Positions 22,851 through 34,420 of a stretch of 64,000 nt of DNA are shown here, in pieces (the first letter of the stretch is position 1; each line of letters opens with the position of its first letter). The stretch is from Hymenopus coronatus (lineage: Eukaryota; Arthropoda; Insecta; Mantodea; Hymenopodidae). The translations under genes and the position numbers were made by a program. The DNA lies in assembly GCA_030762935.1 (NCBI GenBank), contig CM060895.1, positions 79,430,001-79,494,000 on the forward strand, in the 5' to 3' direction. The notes under the pieces are model-generated. The model saw only the letters and a list, made by a program, of their open reading frames with translations. It searched no databases and had not been told where the DNA came from.

Positions 22851-23574
22851 GATTAAAATTGTCTAAATTAAGATCTTTAAAGTAATTTAATAATTATAAA
22901 TTAAACAAATGAATAATATAATAAAATGTGTAAATAAATGTGTTTGAAAGGACCAAGCGTATATGCTTTAATTTAAGAAACGAAACTATTCGATTTATGT
23001 TAATTTTGTTGTTTTAGGAATGCTTTGGTGATTAGTATTTAGTAGTATACAATACATTTATGAGCAAAATAATTGATATAACAGATGCTTCCGATGTGTA
23101 AGTAAATGATAAATATTTGAAATACAAGCCGTGTTTTAAGGAATTGGGTGCTAAGTTATGATATTATAGACTTATATTCTATTTTATTTATTTAGTATCT
23201 AAACGAATAGTAAAATTAAAAATATATGGTACCGTGGACTACGCTAGCATCTATCCGCACATATGAAGGAAGTTAGACCGAATGGCTCCCGAACACCATC
23301 TGCATTTGGCGGAGCAAAAGTAGTAGGTATTACCTAATGAGAATCGGCCTTGAAGGTTGGCTGAATGCCATCTGAACACAGATGGCGTCATCGAGTACAG
23401 ATGGTGAAGCAGCAGCCTGTCTGATGGCACTCGAACACTTATTTGTTTGGCGCGAAAACATAGTAGTATAGAATGGGATGAGAACCATGAAGATTATTGT
23501 CCACTACATATCGATCAACACTTATTTCAACCAAGAGATTCGTCGCAATTTGAGTAAATAGTTAAAGTGATGTA
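22851..23574. other. Unassigned sequence with a GC-richer patch
   Basis: 23225-23480 is richer in GC and contains CCATCTGAACACAGATGG (inverted arms CCATCTG/CAGATGG) at about 23368-23385. It could be part of an unrecognised element. No frame is convincing. Confidence 0.4.
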
Positions 23575-24260
23575 ACACACACATACACACACACATACAC
23601 ACGCACACACACAGATTGTTTCAAAAATACTTTTACAAAGTTTGAGGAGGTTCCTAACATCAAAACAAGAAAAAATATTCATATTAACACATGTCCCAAA
23701 ACTCTTCGTTCTCGATTTATTGAGGTTCAAAATGCTATTAATAAAAACAGTTTAAAGTGACACTTTATTCTAGTTTTGACGTCAGCCTGTTAGGAAAAAA
23801 TGATCCAAGTTATCTTCTTGTGCTAGCCACGCAAGTGCTCTTCGAAGCATGGAATGTCAAATACTTCCAGTCGGTGTCGTGTGATAATGCAGGCTTACAT
23901 GACACGTAGATTAATAGTTTCTTCATCTAGGATGTCTGCTGCATAAATCAATGGTTGAAGGTGCCCCCAAATGATTGAGGTCAGGGGAACGTGCAGACCA
24001 TGGGACTCGTCCCCGTCTACCTATCCATTTGTCATGCTACTCGTAGATATCAACCGGTACATCTCGAATAATAAAACTAATATGTGCTAGAGCATCATGC
24101 ATTATTCACTTGTTTCTTACTATTTGCAGAGGCATATTTTCTAATAAGTCTGGGAGAATGTTTTGAATGAAGTCCCTGTATACAGCACTAGTAAGGCGTG
24201 CTGGGGGAATGTATTACACGTCTCATAAATGACAAATATCAATATGTAGCAATGGCAAAC
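23575..24260 (-). pseudogene. DUF4817-family transposase, catalytic-half remnant
   Basis: Minus-strand translation shows LLENMPLQIVRNK, then MHDALAHISFIIRD, where relatives have a catalytic MHDGAPAHFS-type motif. It continues with DKWIGRRGRVPW and SARSPDLNHLGAP, matching the RWIGRGGPVAWPARSPDLN region of this insect transposase group. Stops and a changed third-Asp region make it inactive. An AC microsatellite (23575-23613) and TTGTTTCAAAAATAC lie at the 3' end, the latter resembling the group's terminal repeats. The 5' end is cut off before the TA/GA microsatellite at 24318. Confidence 0.75.
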
Positions 24261-24311
24261 ACAATAACAACTCTGCAGGGTAAAAAGCCGTTGAATAAAT
24301 TTATATGCTTT

Positions 24312-24317
<6 letters not shown>

Positions 24318-24387
<70 letters not shown>
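24318..24387. repeat. (TA)n then (GA)n compound microsatellite
   Basis: About 18 TA units are followed directly by about 17 GA units. The next bases (TAAAGCAATAAGGGAATAC) are HR family sequence. Confidence 0.95.
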
Positions 24388-24389
<2 letters not shown>

Positions 24390-24390
24390 A

Positions 24391-24460
24391 GCAATAAGGG
24401 AATACAGTAGGCTTAAGAAACAGTACGATAGCCAAATCTTTTAAGAAATTTGAAAGTTAA
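24391..24460 (+). mobile_element. HR family internal fragment
   Basis: AATAAGGGAATACAGTAGGC and GATAGCCAAATCTTTTAAG match the family about 170 bp from its 5' end. The 5' part is replaced by the microsatellite. Confidence 0.65.
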
Positions 24461-24493
24461 GTAAATAGAACGGAGTTTTAAATCTAAAAGGAA

Positions 24494-25418
24494 GAAACCT
24501 CTTATGTATCCCATCTGCATGACTTTCTCTAGTTATTCTATAACAAACTATTTTTGGAAATCGAGATAAAACATTAATAGAAATAATTGTTTATTTTTGG
24601 TTGGTAGAAGAGATAAAAGAAATACGCTAGGCAAAACCGATAGTTAAATATTTTAAGTGCTGGCCGCTTTGATATGGCTAGGAATAAAAAAAAAAATAAA
24701 AATGGAAAAAACGCAATTCCAGTTTGAGAAATGTATGTGTTGGAAAATTTAAACCACTATTCAGGAATATTGCTGAAACGGCTAATACGAGAAAATAGAT
24801 ATTAGGTATACATAAATTGCATTCTTTATGGAAATCTATAATTTTTGTTCAGTAAGATTTCATTTTTCTCTTATGGTTTACAGTTTTGTAAAAGTAATCT
24901 AATGTTAAAGAGGCCTTCAGAGGTTATTGTTATACAAATCGAGATATAAATTTCATCTATAGTGAAATATCTTAAGTAGATATATATAGTATTTAATCAA
25001 GATTGTTAGTGGAAAATTTGAGAAATTCAAAATTTTCGAAAAACTGCTCCATACAAAGGCCAGTTTAAAGAGAAAGAAGTTTCCTGAAAACCTTTGTGTC
25101 ACATTTTTTGAAGACGTTGAACTTAAAAACAAAATGTTGGATAAACACCATATTTGATATTTTAAGTTTTGTTTTTCACAGACATACTTACAGAAACGCA
25201 CATGAACCTTCTAAAAATTCTTCCTTCCTTTATTTCTTTATTTTCCATTCTCGCCTCCCCAGCCCTTTCCTTTCTTTTCCCCAGCCGTGCTTTTTTTTTT
25301 TTTTTTTTTTTTTAAGGGAATCCAAAACATGTATTTCATGGAAATTTGGTAATGGAATTTTGGATGGAATTAACAACTTCTATACTTACTAGGGCATAGT
25401 ACGTTTCAGAGAAAGTAA
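24494..25418 (+). mobile_element. HR family copy, full length but diverged
   Basis: Starts CTTATGTATCCCATCTGCATG with ACTTTCTCTAG and ends TTCAGAGAAAGT before A5. The CA run is replaced by T/C-rich sequence with a long T run at 25292-25313. Confidence 0.75.
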
Positions 25419-25505
25419 AAACGAAACATTTAATTTATAGCAATTCTACAACCTGTTCATGCAGCATAAGCATAAACCCTCTTAAAAAGACAAAAAAAAA
25501 AAAAA

Positions 25506-26552
25506 TCTATTGTGCTCCATTCACATGGCTTTCTTTAAATTTCTGTAACAAATTATTATTAATAATTTATTCTTCTCTTACTTCATGCTAATTGAGTTAA
25601 ACATTAGCAGAAATGATTTTACTACTTAGTTCCTCATAGGTAGAAGACTTAACTAGGCTAAACCGACAGTCAAATGTTTTAAAATGTGGTTGCTATGGTA
25701 TAGAAGTCAGATTCTTTGCGTGGCCAGGTGTTGCCAGGTCCCCATGTGAGATACGTATAAGGATTTTAAAACTGAAATCAATAATAGGGAATATAACATA
25801 AATTGTGTGTTTTAACGAGCTCTATATTTTTTATGTAAAAAGTATCTGTCTACTTCTTACGGTTAAGTTGTTCAAAATCCCGCAAATTTCATTCAGAATA
25901 AAGATGTCTTCAGAGGTTATTCCCAGAAAATTGGGGATATACAATTTGTCAGGTAAATATCTTTAAATAGATATTTTAATTAGAATCGTTAGAACCATTT
26001 TTGAGAAAATCAAAATGTTCGAACATTTTTCCATATTAAGGGGAAGTACCGGATGGGGGGAATTTTTTGAAAATCTTTATGGCGCATTCTTGGAAGAAAT
26101 ACCAAGTTTTGACCTTTTTCTAGTAATGCTTTTCTTGGATTCAGGGGGTACCAAAACATATTTTTCCGGTGAAATCTCGGTATCCAATTTTTGAGTGCAG
26201 TACATTAACTTCTCTATACACTATGTCGTTCTCCGTGGTGTAATGCTGACTTCATATACACAAGGTCGCGGGTTCAATCCCGGCGGAGGACGATGGATTT
26301 TTTCGGGCGTAAAAATCCTTAGCATGGCTTCCTTCGGAAGGGAAGTAAAGCCGTTGGTCCCGTGTCGTAGATTTACGGCACGTAAAAGAACCTCAAGCCT
26401 GATTGAGGGGCCTCTGAGCAAAATTAAGCGGTCTTTCTCGCCCAATTTAGAATGGGACGCTGAGAACCACAGCAGTTAGAGAGCGTCCATAAATAACAGG
26501 CCATTTAGATTTACATTTCTATACACTATGCCATAGTACGTGTAGAGAAAGT
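25506..26552 (+). mobile_element. HR family copy interrupted by a SINE in its palindrome
   Basis: Starts TCTATTGTGCTCCATTCAC after a long A run and ends GTGTAGAGAAAGT before A5. The terminal palindrome is split by the SINE at 26226-26517. The segment normally holding the CA run is missing, with GACC joined to TTTTTCTAG. Confidence 0.85.
26226..26517 (+). mobile_element. tRNA-derived SINE (family A) with perfect 13-bp target duplication
   Basis: The tRNA-like head has potential acceptor arms (GTTCTCC at the start, GGAGGAC near 26286), an A-box-like GTGGTGTAATGC and a B box GGGTTCAATCCC. A core follows with GTAGATTTACGGCACG and TAAAAGAACC, a motif I associate with several insect SINEs. The duplication TCTATACACTATG is present at 26213-26225 and 26518-26530. 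The in-frame ORFs across it are chance. There is no poly(A) tail; the 3' end reads CATTTAGATTTACATT. Confidence 0.88.
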
Positions 26553-26784
26553 AAAAACATTAAACATAAACCTAATATGCAACATATAGTGGGAAAAAAA
26601 TTCTAGATAACCGAGAGAAATGAAAGGAAAATCTGGTAAGAGTGAATAATAATTCATGCATCCTAAAAAGAGATTCTGACAGCTCTCTGAAACAGAAGAA
26701 GCATGTTGGCTTAGGATGGTGCCACTAATTCTGGGAGAGTCGAATTCGTTTACAATTCCGTACCGTACTACCGGTGATGATGCA

Positions 26785-27185
26785 AAATATAATGTGCTGT
26801 AACTACATGACTTTCGCTACTCGCCCTTCTGCAAACTTTTCTTACAAAGCTTATTGTTCTACCTTCTCGGATAAATTTTCTGTTCACTCTTAATGGGAAA
26901 AGCATTAATAGGTGAGTGTCGCAACGTGATGGGTTTGATATTTCGTGTATTTGGCGTATTCACGAGAAAACAGTTTGATGTATTCCATTCACACGACATT
27001 CTCTACCCTTTATCTTTATTAGCGAGTATCCAAATTAATCTTAAAAAGGTTTATTTTGTCATTATAATCCATGCAAAACTGCGCAGAAAGAGAAACTGAC
27101 ATGTTATAAATATTAAAGGGAATAGCGACAGTAAACGTTTAAGAACGCCATATGTTGGCCTATAAAACTTTAGGTTCTTTCCATA
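26785..27185 (+). mobile_element. Two diverged HR family 5' fragments
   Basis: 26785-26900 has TAATGTGCTGTAACTACATG, ACTTTCGCTAC and AAAGCTTATTGTTCTACC. 26970-27185 restarts with TTGATGTATTCCATTCACACG and CATTCTCTAC. They are successive 5' ends in the same orientation, each losing similarity within 100-200 bp. Confidence 0.6.
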
Positions 27186-27253
27186 TAAAAATCACGGTAG
27201 GCAGCACAATGCATGAAAAAAGATGAAACACGTGAAAACACGTGTGTTTTACT

Positions 27254-27385
27254 TTATTATTATTATTATTATTACTATTATTATAATTACTACTGACACT
27301 GTGTACTACATTATGTTTTCCGTACTGACGCTTTCAGTGTTCATCTTACTTATGTAAATAATAATAATAATAATAATAATAGCAA
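27254..27385. repeat. Facing (TTA)n and (AAT)n microsatellites
   Basis: A TTA run at about 27254-27292 and an AAT run at about 27355-27382 are reverse complements separated by about 65 bp, so the segment can fold back on itself. Confidence 0.8.
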
Positions 27386-27389
27386 TAAC

Positions 27390-28261
27390 AACAATACAGC
27401 GAAATTATACCTACTCTCGCCTTTGAATGTTTATCTTACGACGCACAGCGTCATAAATACAATTGGCAAACAATGATATCTAAAAGAAAGACTTTTTAAT
27501 AATTAAATAATTATTACTTGCCAATCTAAAAGGTGACTCTTCTAAAAATGAAACCTCTGTAGTTGCAGTGGAAAACATGTTAGCAACCTTTCGGTCTATT
27601 TCCACTGTTCTTATATTTCATAGATTCTAGTACAAGATCGAGAACTGCTACTCAATGTGCGCAATTTCGTTACCATTTTCGCTGATATGCAAGAGGAGTT
27701 AGACGAAGTTCGCTCAGACTGACAACGACCTGACAGATGTTTACTTGTACTGCCCCTTTGACTTCTGCAACTCTTATCGCACGAATGATTATATGTACAC
27801 GTGAAATACAGTGCTGTTGGACCACTTAGTACATATTCCCTGATCAGATTTTAATAAAATAATACAATTTATGTTTCCTTATTGTTTCTTTAAATCTTAG
27901 CTTAAATGACTTTGTATGCTGTTTGTTATTCGTGAATCAAAAGGCATATGGAAACGCTAAAACGATAAACTTAGTTTTGTATATCTAAAACGACGAGATC
28001 AATGCAGACGTTTTGTTTGCTCTAACAAATCATGCATATGAAACTTGTTCTACGGAGTAAAGTTATGGGGGGGGGGGAGATGGATCCTGCATATTCAGCG
28101 TTCTGGCGAAGAAACGGTTACTATAAACCTCTCCAAACTTCTCCATCTTGAGATAGGTTAGCAGAAGTTGCGTAGGAAGTTTCTCCAAGTTTACAATATA
28201 CTAGGCAATTCTGCGGTATCGCCAGCGGCGACATAATGGACGCAAGCTGCTACAGAAAAAA
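27390..28261. other. Unassigned sequence
   Basis: No coding region or repeat recognised. A G10 run lies near 28067-28078. Confidence 0.45.
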
Positions 28262-29056
28262 TCTGGAGTTTTCCTATCACATGACTTTCTCTAGCTGTTC
28301 AACGAACTTTCCTCATAAAAGTTTATTCTTTTATCTACATCATGCTAATCGAGATAACTGTTAGTAGTAATGGTATTGTTTATTACTTATTTGATTGAAA
28401 GCAGCAGACCAATAAGGGAATACACCAGGTTAAAATAAGTGTCAAATCTTTTTAAAGCTGTCACTGTGTGAAACAATTAAAATTCAGTTCTCTTTTGCGT
28501 TACCGGGAGTAAAACAAAGGAGATGAAACGAAAACTGACTTCCCGCTGGGGAACCATATAAATAGTTCAAAATTGAAACCAATAACAAAGAATATCTGAG
28601 AAACGGCCAACTCAACGACATATATATTTATGTCATCGTTTGTTTTAATGAGTGTTTTTGTGTAGTAACTTTTGTCTACCTCTTAAGTTTACGAATTATA
28701 AAATGATACACATAAAAACGTCTTTAGAGGATATTTCCAGGGAATTATATATATAATCATATTTTCGAAAAATGTCCCGTGTTAAACATAGTTGGGGTGA
28801 GGAAATTTTGTTCAAAATCTTCGTGTCACATCTTTGAAAGATACTGAACTTAAATACCTAGTTTTCTATTTAATCGACTTTTCGTTTTTGAGCTTGCTCC
28901 CCCCTCCCAAAGAGCTCCCAGCTTCCCCCACACACGGACGTTTTTTTTTTAAAACTAATTTATTTTTTGTAATTATGGTGAGAACTCTGATATCAAATTT
29001 TTAGGTCGAGTGCGATATTTTATTTATACACTATACACACAGTCTGTGTAGAAAAA
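28262..29056 (+). mobile_element. HR family copy, full length
   Basis: Starts TCTGGAGTTTTCCTATCACATG, with ACTTTCTCTAG, and ends CTATACACACAGTCTGTGTAG. The CA run is replaced by a C-rich stretch (CTCCCCCCTCCC). Confidence 0.8.
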
Positions 29057-29884
29057 GAAAAAAATGAGAAACTGCGGCAGACGACTTGTAGATGATACGT
29101 AATCTGCGAAACTTTATCCAACAAAACTGATAACAAAACAAATGAAAATTGCGGAAAGTCTTACGACTTTACACATTTTTTCTGTTGATTGAACTTATTT
29201 TGTTTCGTAAAACGTAATTAATGGAATATATTTATAACTGATATTTTATTTAAATTACATAACTTTTCAGATTTTAAGTTGTAATTGTTTGTCCTTAATT
29301 TAACATTTGAAGATGATATACGCAAAAACCAAGTATGGAACTATATGAAATATTAGAAATATAAATATACTCCCTAAATGAGGCACACCAGTTTTTTAAA
29401 GTTAATCTTGTAATTTTTCTATACTTGCAACTTGAAAAGGTACAATTCAATGACAGCGTAGGTTTAAAGTGATCATGGCTTTCTATAGCACTGTTCTAAT
29501 TTTCTGAGCTACCAAATCAATATGCCGATGCGACAAAATCAGTTCGAGAAGTTGGTGTTCAAGGTTTAATTCTCTCCTTAGTTCTGTAATTACTTAATAA
29601 CAAAGACTCCACAAGATTCACTTTGTGAATATAAAATTCCCTGGCATCAATATTCAACGAAAGAGGAACGAAAATGGGAACAGAAGATTCCACTCTAAGC
29701 CTTTCGTTTAAAATTCAAGAAAAGAAAGAATATAGTCTGTAACCATCACAAAAATAATCTCTTTTTTAAATGTAATTATCGAGGGGTAATTTATATCATA
29801 CTGAATAATGGTTCTGTCTTTGTATAACTTCATAACTGAGTTATCTAAACACTATTAAAGGTTTTGGCTCCAGAGTCTTTACAA
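29057..29884. other. Unassigned sequence
   Basis: AT-rich, with no recognisable element. Confidence 0.45.
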
Positions 29885-30019
29885 ATACATATTTTATTTA
29901 TTTACATAAAATGTCCCAATGAGCATATTGCTCTTGGTAGAGACTGCCCTTTAGTGAGGCGGTAAGAAAAATACAAAGAATAAAACACATTAACACATAT
30001 AAAAAGAGTATATAAGTAT

Positions 30020-30051
<32 letters not shown>

Positions 30052-30690
30052 CACAATTTTTTATTGTAATTTGTGTGGGTGTGTGGTTAAACTTAATGCA
30101 ATATTTCAAGAAACACCATAGGGATTTTCTGTTGTCAAATTTTTGGGAATTACAGTATTGCTCAAGTAGGTATTTGAAGAGTTTGTTTTTAAATTGGGAT
30201 AAGTTAGATGATTGTTTAATGTTAAATGGGAGACTGTTGTAAGTTTTGGTGGCACTATGTAATATACTTCTTATTCCATATTTGGTAGAGTTAACTGATT
30301 GTATACATATGTGATTGGCTGATCTAGTTTTGTAGGAGTGAATATCTCTTTTGTGTTAGATTAAAGAGTTGGTACATAGGAGGTTATTTTCAGCTTTATA
30401 CATGAATAATGATTCACTATATTTACAGAGAAAGGAAAAGTGGCAGTATATTTGTTTCCTTAAATACTTCTACGGAAGTTTTTAAAATATTAAATCCATA
30501 AAGTATTTTAATAGCTCTCTTTTGTAGGATTTCTAAAACAGTTTAGGTGTTCTTTATTGTTATTGGACCATACTGCATTTGAATACAGAAAATTGGGGTG
30601 CAAGAGTGCAAAAAGACTTCTTTTACATATTATACTAAATCCTGGACACCTCTGCAGTTTTTAAAAAAAAATATCATCAAATATATTAAT
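29885..30690 (-). pseudogene. CR1-like LINE, 3'-terminal remnant
   Basis: On the minus strand, across several frames, the C-terminal part of a CR1/Jockey-type reverse transcriptase can be followed. Visible segments are HPNFLYSNAVW, LQKRAIKILYGF, FKETNILPL and YNSLPFNIKQSSNLSQ, ending in KNKLFKYLLEQY. A 3' UTR follows and ends near TAAATAAATAAA. A TA microsatellite lies in it at 30027-30051. It is 5'-truncated and full of stops. Confidence 0.65.
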
Positions 30691-30739
30691 AAACGATAAG
30701 CATGGTCCTAACGTTATAGGCAGGATCTACTTATTTTTC

Positions 30740-30861
30740 ACTGTCTCTACACGTACGATACACATAGTAAGTGGAGAAAGTATTGTATTTCACAAAAAAG
30801 TTTGATGTGATTTCACCGGAATATATTTTGAGATTCCCTGCGTCCAAATAAGGCATTTTTA

Positions 30862-30892
<31 letters not shown>

Positions 30893-31496
30893 CTCCGCGT
30901 GTCTATGAGCACATAAATTAAAAACCATAAGTCGGCCAAAGAGTTCCAAGGATGCGACAAACATTCCTACACAAACATTTTCGAAAATTTCTATTTATTC
31001 AGAAATTACTAATGATTTTGATTAAAATTTCCAATATTATAAACAATTGCATGTCATTGAAATGTGTACCTTGAATTTTCTGAGAATAGCCTCTGAATGA
31101 CTTTCAAATAACTGCTAAAACATAGACAAAATATTACTTCACAAAAATGCAGATCTCGTTAAAACACACAATTTATATCATATACATTTTTTGTAGAGTT
31201 AACGATTTTCAATATATTTCATGTTATTGGAATTTGTTGGATTTTAAAATACTGGAATTTTTAATACACAAGCAGTCCACATCAGTTTCATTTCTCTTTT
31301 GTTTTATTCCTGACTATTAAAAAACTAAATTTCAATTACAATCTCATACCTTCTACTTATACAAAGAAGCAAGTAATAAGATCATTTGTGTAGGATTTTC
31401 GTCGATTGGCATGATGTAGATAAAAGAATAATCTTTTCTAAGAATAGTTTGTTGGCAGTACAGATAGACATAGACATGCCAGTAGAACATATCAGA
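30740..31496 (-). mobile_element. HR family copy, near full length
   Basis: Begins ACTGTCTCTACACG, carries a clean TG run (30868-30891) and ends AGAACATATCAGA before T6. The internal palindrome next to the TG run is deleted. Confidence 0.82.
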
Positions 31497-31499
31497 TTT

Positions 31500-32469
31500 T
31501 TTCTTTAGTTAGCAATAATTGACCTTCTATTTATGTACAATTACATGCATAATATATGACACACAATGAAATATTGGTATTGCAACCAATGTCGTCACAT
31601 GTGTTTATCGAACATAGTTCTAGCCATTGGATTAGCATGGTACTCGCCCAAAATAAGACCGAACTACCTAAGGATATCTTCAGAATTTTCATGCTATTTT
31701 ACCGTTTCCTTACTTTGGTTTTCTTATTTCAATCTAGTAGCGGCAATATCTTTAACCTTCGTCTCCATGTCTCTAATTAATGCTTTCATATACATCTCGC
31801 AGCTTGGCGTCCAGTTTGACCACATATGCAAGTAATTCTTCATCAATTCATGTAAAAGATCGAGTTATAGCTATTCCTTGTTTACCAAGCGTATGTCAGT
31901 TCTTATGCATTTCTTTTAGGTCAGTATTATAGACGGGGTGAAGTTACCTCAGATTTTAATTACGGCTATATCGCAATTAAATATTCTCTGTGCATTACAC
32001 AATTGTCTTGCCCGTCAATTTCACAAATATGTTTGCTAATCTTGACATAAACCGTCTATTTTCCTGACCAAAATGTGTTCCATTCCTTTGGTATCAAAAC
32101 CTTTTATAATTTTTATAATCATGACGAATTTTCTTCCATTTTCAGCTGTTCTGCTAGCCGACCGTTTTAATAATTAGACGTAGATTTCCATGAATTCCCA
32201 TACAATATTTAACCGCTCTGATTTTGCATTCTCTCCTCAGTCTATGCGCTCTATTATCTCTCATTGTTCCTCATCTGGACGTACCCCCCTTCTACCCCAC
32301 CCCACCTTTAGAATTCCTTTAAAAAAACGAGTCTTTGCTTGGACTAATTTCCCTCTTTATTCCCAATCCCACGTTGCTGACCGATATGTCATCATGGGCC
32401 TAGTCACTCCATATAGACTATAATAAGCTTACAGATATAGAATTTAATTTGCCCTTATATTTCCTTTTT
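31500..32469. other. Unassigned sequence
   Basis: Frames at 31556-31835 and 32190-32423 show no known motif and lack conserved neighbours. No repeat recognised. Confidence 0.4.
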
Positions 32470-33415
32470 TTAGAATATGCCAGAGGCTGCGACAGAGTAA
32501 ACAGAACCAAATTGTGGAAATGTAGAAGAATATAATAAACCTCCAAACAAAATAAATGCAATAAATCGCTGTGTTACGAAATTGTAATTAATATTAGAAT
32601 GCAAAGTCAAAACATACAAGTGTAAATTAGTAATAAATGGATCTGAATAGGATGTGGACTCTCTCCTCTTTTATTTTATATATGTAAATATTATAATATT
32701 AATAGAATGTATATTAATGGAATATTAAATGCATGGAAATTGACGCAGCCAAAAGTAATAAGCCCTGGGAGCATTAAGAGAATTTAAAAATGAATTATTT
32801 GCTAACGGTCAGGTGTTATTGGCTATGATGACTTTTAATGTAATGTAACAGAACTTAATAAAATTTTAAAAAAAAACAAAAAACAAAACATTATTGCGCT
32901 AAGACAAATGTATTAGCGATGGAGGGTAAAACTAAAATAAGAAAAACGTAGTTATTGAAGGCCAAACTTTAAAGCAGAAGTGTAGTTATAAATATCTTGG
33001 GTATAATTAAAAATAATGACAGAAGTATAATCGAATAAATGGAATAATAAAGAATGCTTTTGTAAACAGATATATTAATATATGTTAAAATAAGATTACA
33101 TAAAGCATTGATAATGAGCTTTTTCAGATTGTTGAAAATATCAAATTGCTAGATACATTTAAAAACAGTGAAAATACGAGATAAATTACAAACTTAAAGT
33201 AGAATGGAGAAAATTGATAATAATCAAAGAAGATGGTACCAGCAAGTGGAAAAAATGATCTTTGACAGACTGCCAAGGCAAGATTGATCTTTCCCTGCTG
33301 GAAACTGGGCCTGGGTCGACCAAAAACACGTGGAGAGAAAATAAGAGTTTCAGTGCGGGACAGCAATAGCCCAATCCATAATGGGAGCAAGGAAATTTGG
33401 AATTATGTTACGTAT
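32470..33415 (+). pseudogene. RTE-like LINE reverse transcriptase remnant
   Basis: Despite many stops, the plus strand keeps a recognisable order of reverse-transcriptase motifs. These are YARGCDRVNRTKLW (catalytic Asp region), GCGLSPLLF, VVIEGQTLKQKCSYKYLG and the C-terminal WYQQVEKMIFDRLPRQ. The YADD box is not recognisable. An endonuclease domain is not seen, so the copy is 5'-truncated and old. RTE is preferred from the DGQTL...YKYLG pattern. Confidence 0.65.
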
Positions 33416-33420
33416 TTGGA

Positions 33421-33790
33421 GAGCTGGTGGCGCCGGGGTTGAGGGGTTAGACCGTTCGCCTCCCATCTAGGTAGCCTGGGTTCGATTCTGAGCGCCCGGG
33501 TGGGATTTGTGGAGGGCAAAGCGGCGTCTGGGCGGGTTTTTTCCGGGTCCTCCGGTTTTCCCCACCTCTCATTCCATCATCAAGTTTCCGATCATTTATT
33601 TCGCCTACATTTTATAGCATCCACTTCATGCTCAGGGCTGGGTACGGATTGACCCCTCGTAAAAGGTTCTCCATTCTGTGGTTTCGTGCCATAGATTCCG
33701 CGACAGGCTTTTGACCCGTAGGTATTGGCTTGTAAGTCGTAGGGCGTATCAGTCCTTAAACTACGTGAAGGGTAAACCGATTAGGAAATA
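33421..33790 (+). mobile_element. tRNA-derived SINE (family C), diverged
   Basis: Head GGGGTTAGACCGTTCGCC and B box GGGTTCGATTC, a body with GCAAAGCGGCGTCTGG and TCCTCCGGTTTTCCCC, then a 3' part containing CCATTCTGTGGTTTCGTGCC. The body and 3' part match the minus-strand SINE at 48376-48740. No clear target duplication was found. Confidence 0.75.
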
Positions 33791-33794
33791 TAAA

Positions 33795-33911
33795 GTAAAA
33801 CTATTTCTGATAATTTCATATAAATTTACATGAAGCAATTAGAAGAAGAATAAGTTTCAACAATAACAGTTTGATGCATAATAGATAGAGAAAATATGGA
33901 GGATACATATA
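33795..33911 (-). mobile_element. HR family 5' end fragment
   Basis: Minus orientation: TATTTCTGATAATTTC, ACATGAAGCAATTAGAAG, ATAGATAGAGAAAATATGG and GATACAT match the last part of minus copies. It immediately follows the SINE. Confidence 0.6.
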
Positions 33912-34420
33912 TTGAGTCTAAATGTTATCGGACTTCTAGCTTGGCAAATACATAGAGCACTTGTGCGCTCGCTGGTCGCTTCACATCAAAGTAAGGTACT
34001 GTCGCACCTGTGTGTGACTGACACCTGCGAATGGTTCACTCACACAATAATTACGTCTACTTGTGTAAGTTTGTTCTTCACGTCATCGACAGCTATAAAG
34101 CTCCACGAGCGGTTTCGACTGAGTGTTCTGAGCGTACAGTTACGTTAGAGAGAGCAATTAACTGTCTATGAGCGTCGACGCGACGAGATTTGAGCTTCAT
34201 TCACAATGCGACAAAAGCGCAACGTAACGCAGCAAAAGTAAAGATACAAGGGAAGGTCATTCACTATGCAGTCGTAAGCCTGACGCAAGAAGTTGACACG
34301 GGATTTTGTATCCATAAATTACATGCGGATATCATGCAAATGCAGGTTTCATTCTGAATAACATAAGAACATCATATAGGAAAAATTACTCAATTGTTTC
34401 TGAAGAAAAGGAGTTAAAAA
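33912..34420. other. Unassigned sequence with a TATA-like motif
   Basis: Somewhat GC-richer around 33950-34200. GCTATAAAGC lies near 34090, which could be a TATA box of a lost element or LTR, but no paired repeat was found to support that. Confidence 0.3.

Noticed and set aside
33990..34160. Possible solo LTR with TATA box
   Set aside because: GCTATAAAGC alone is weak; no second LTR, no TG...CA boundaries and no flanking duplication were found.
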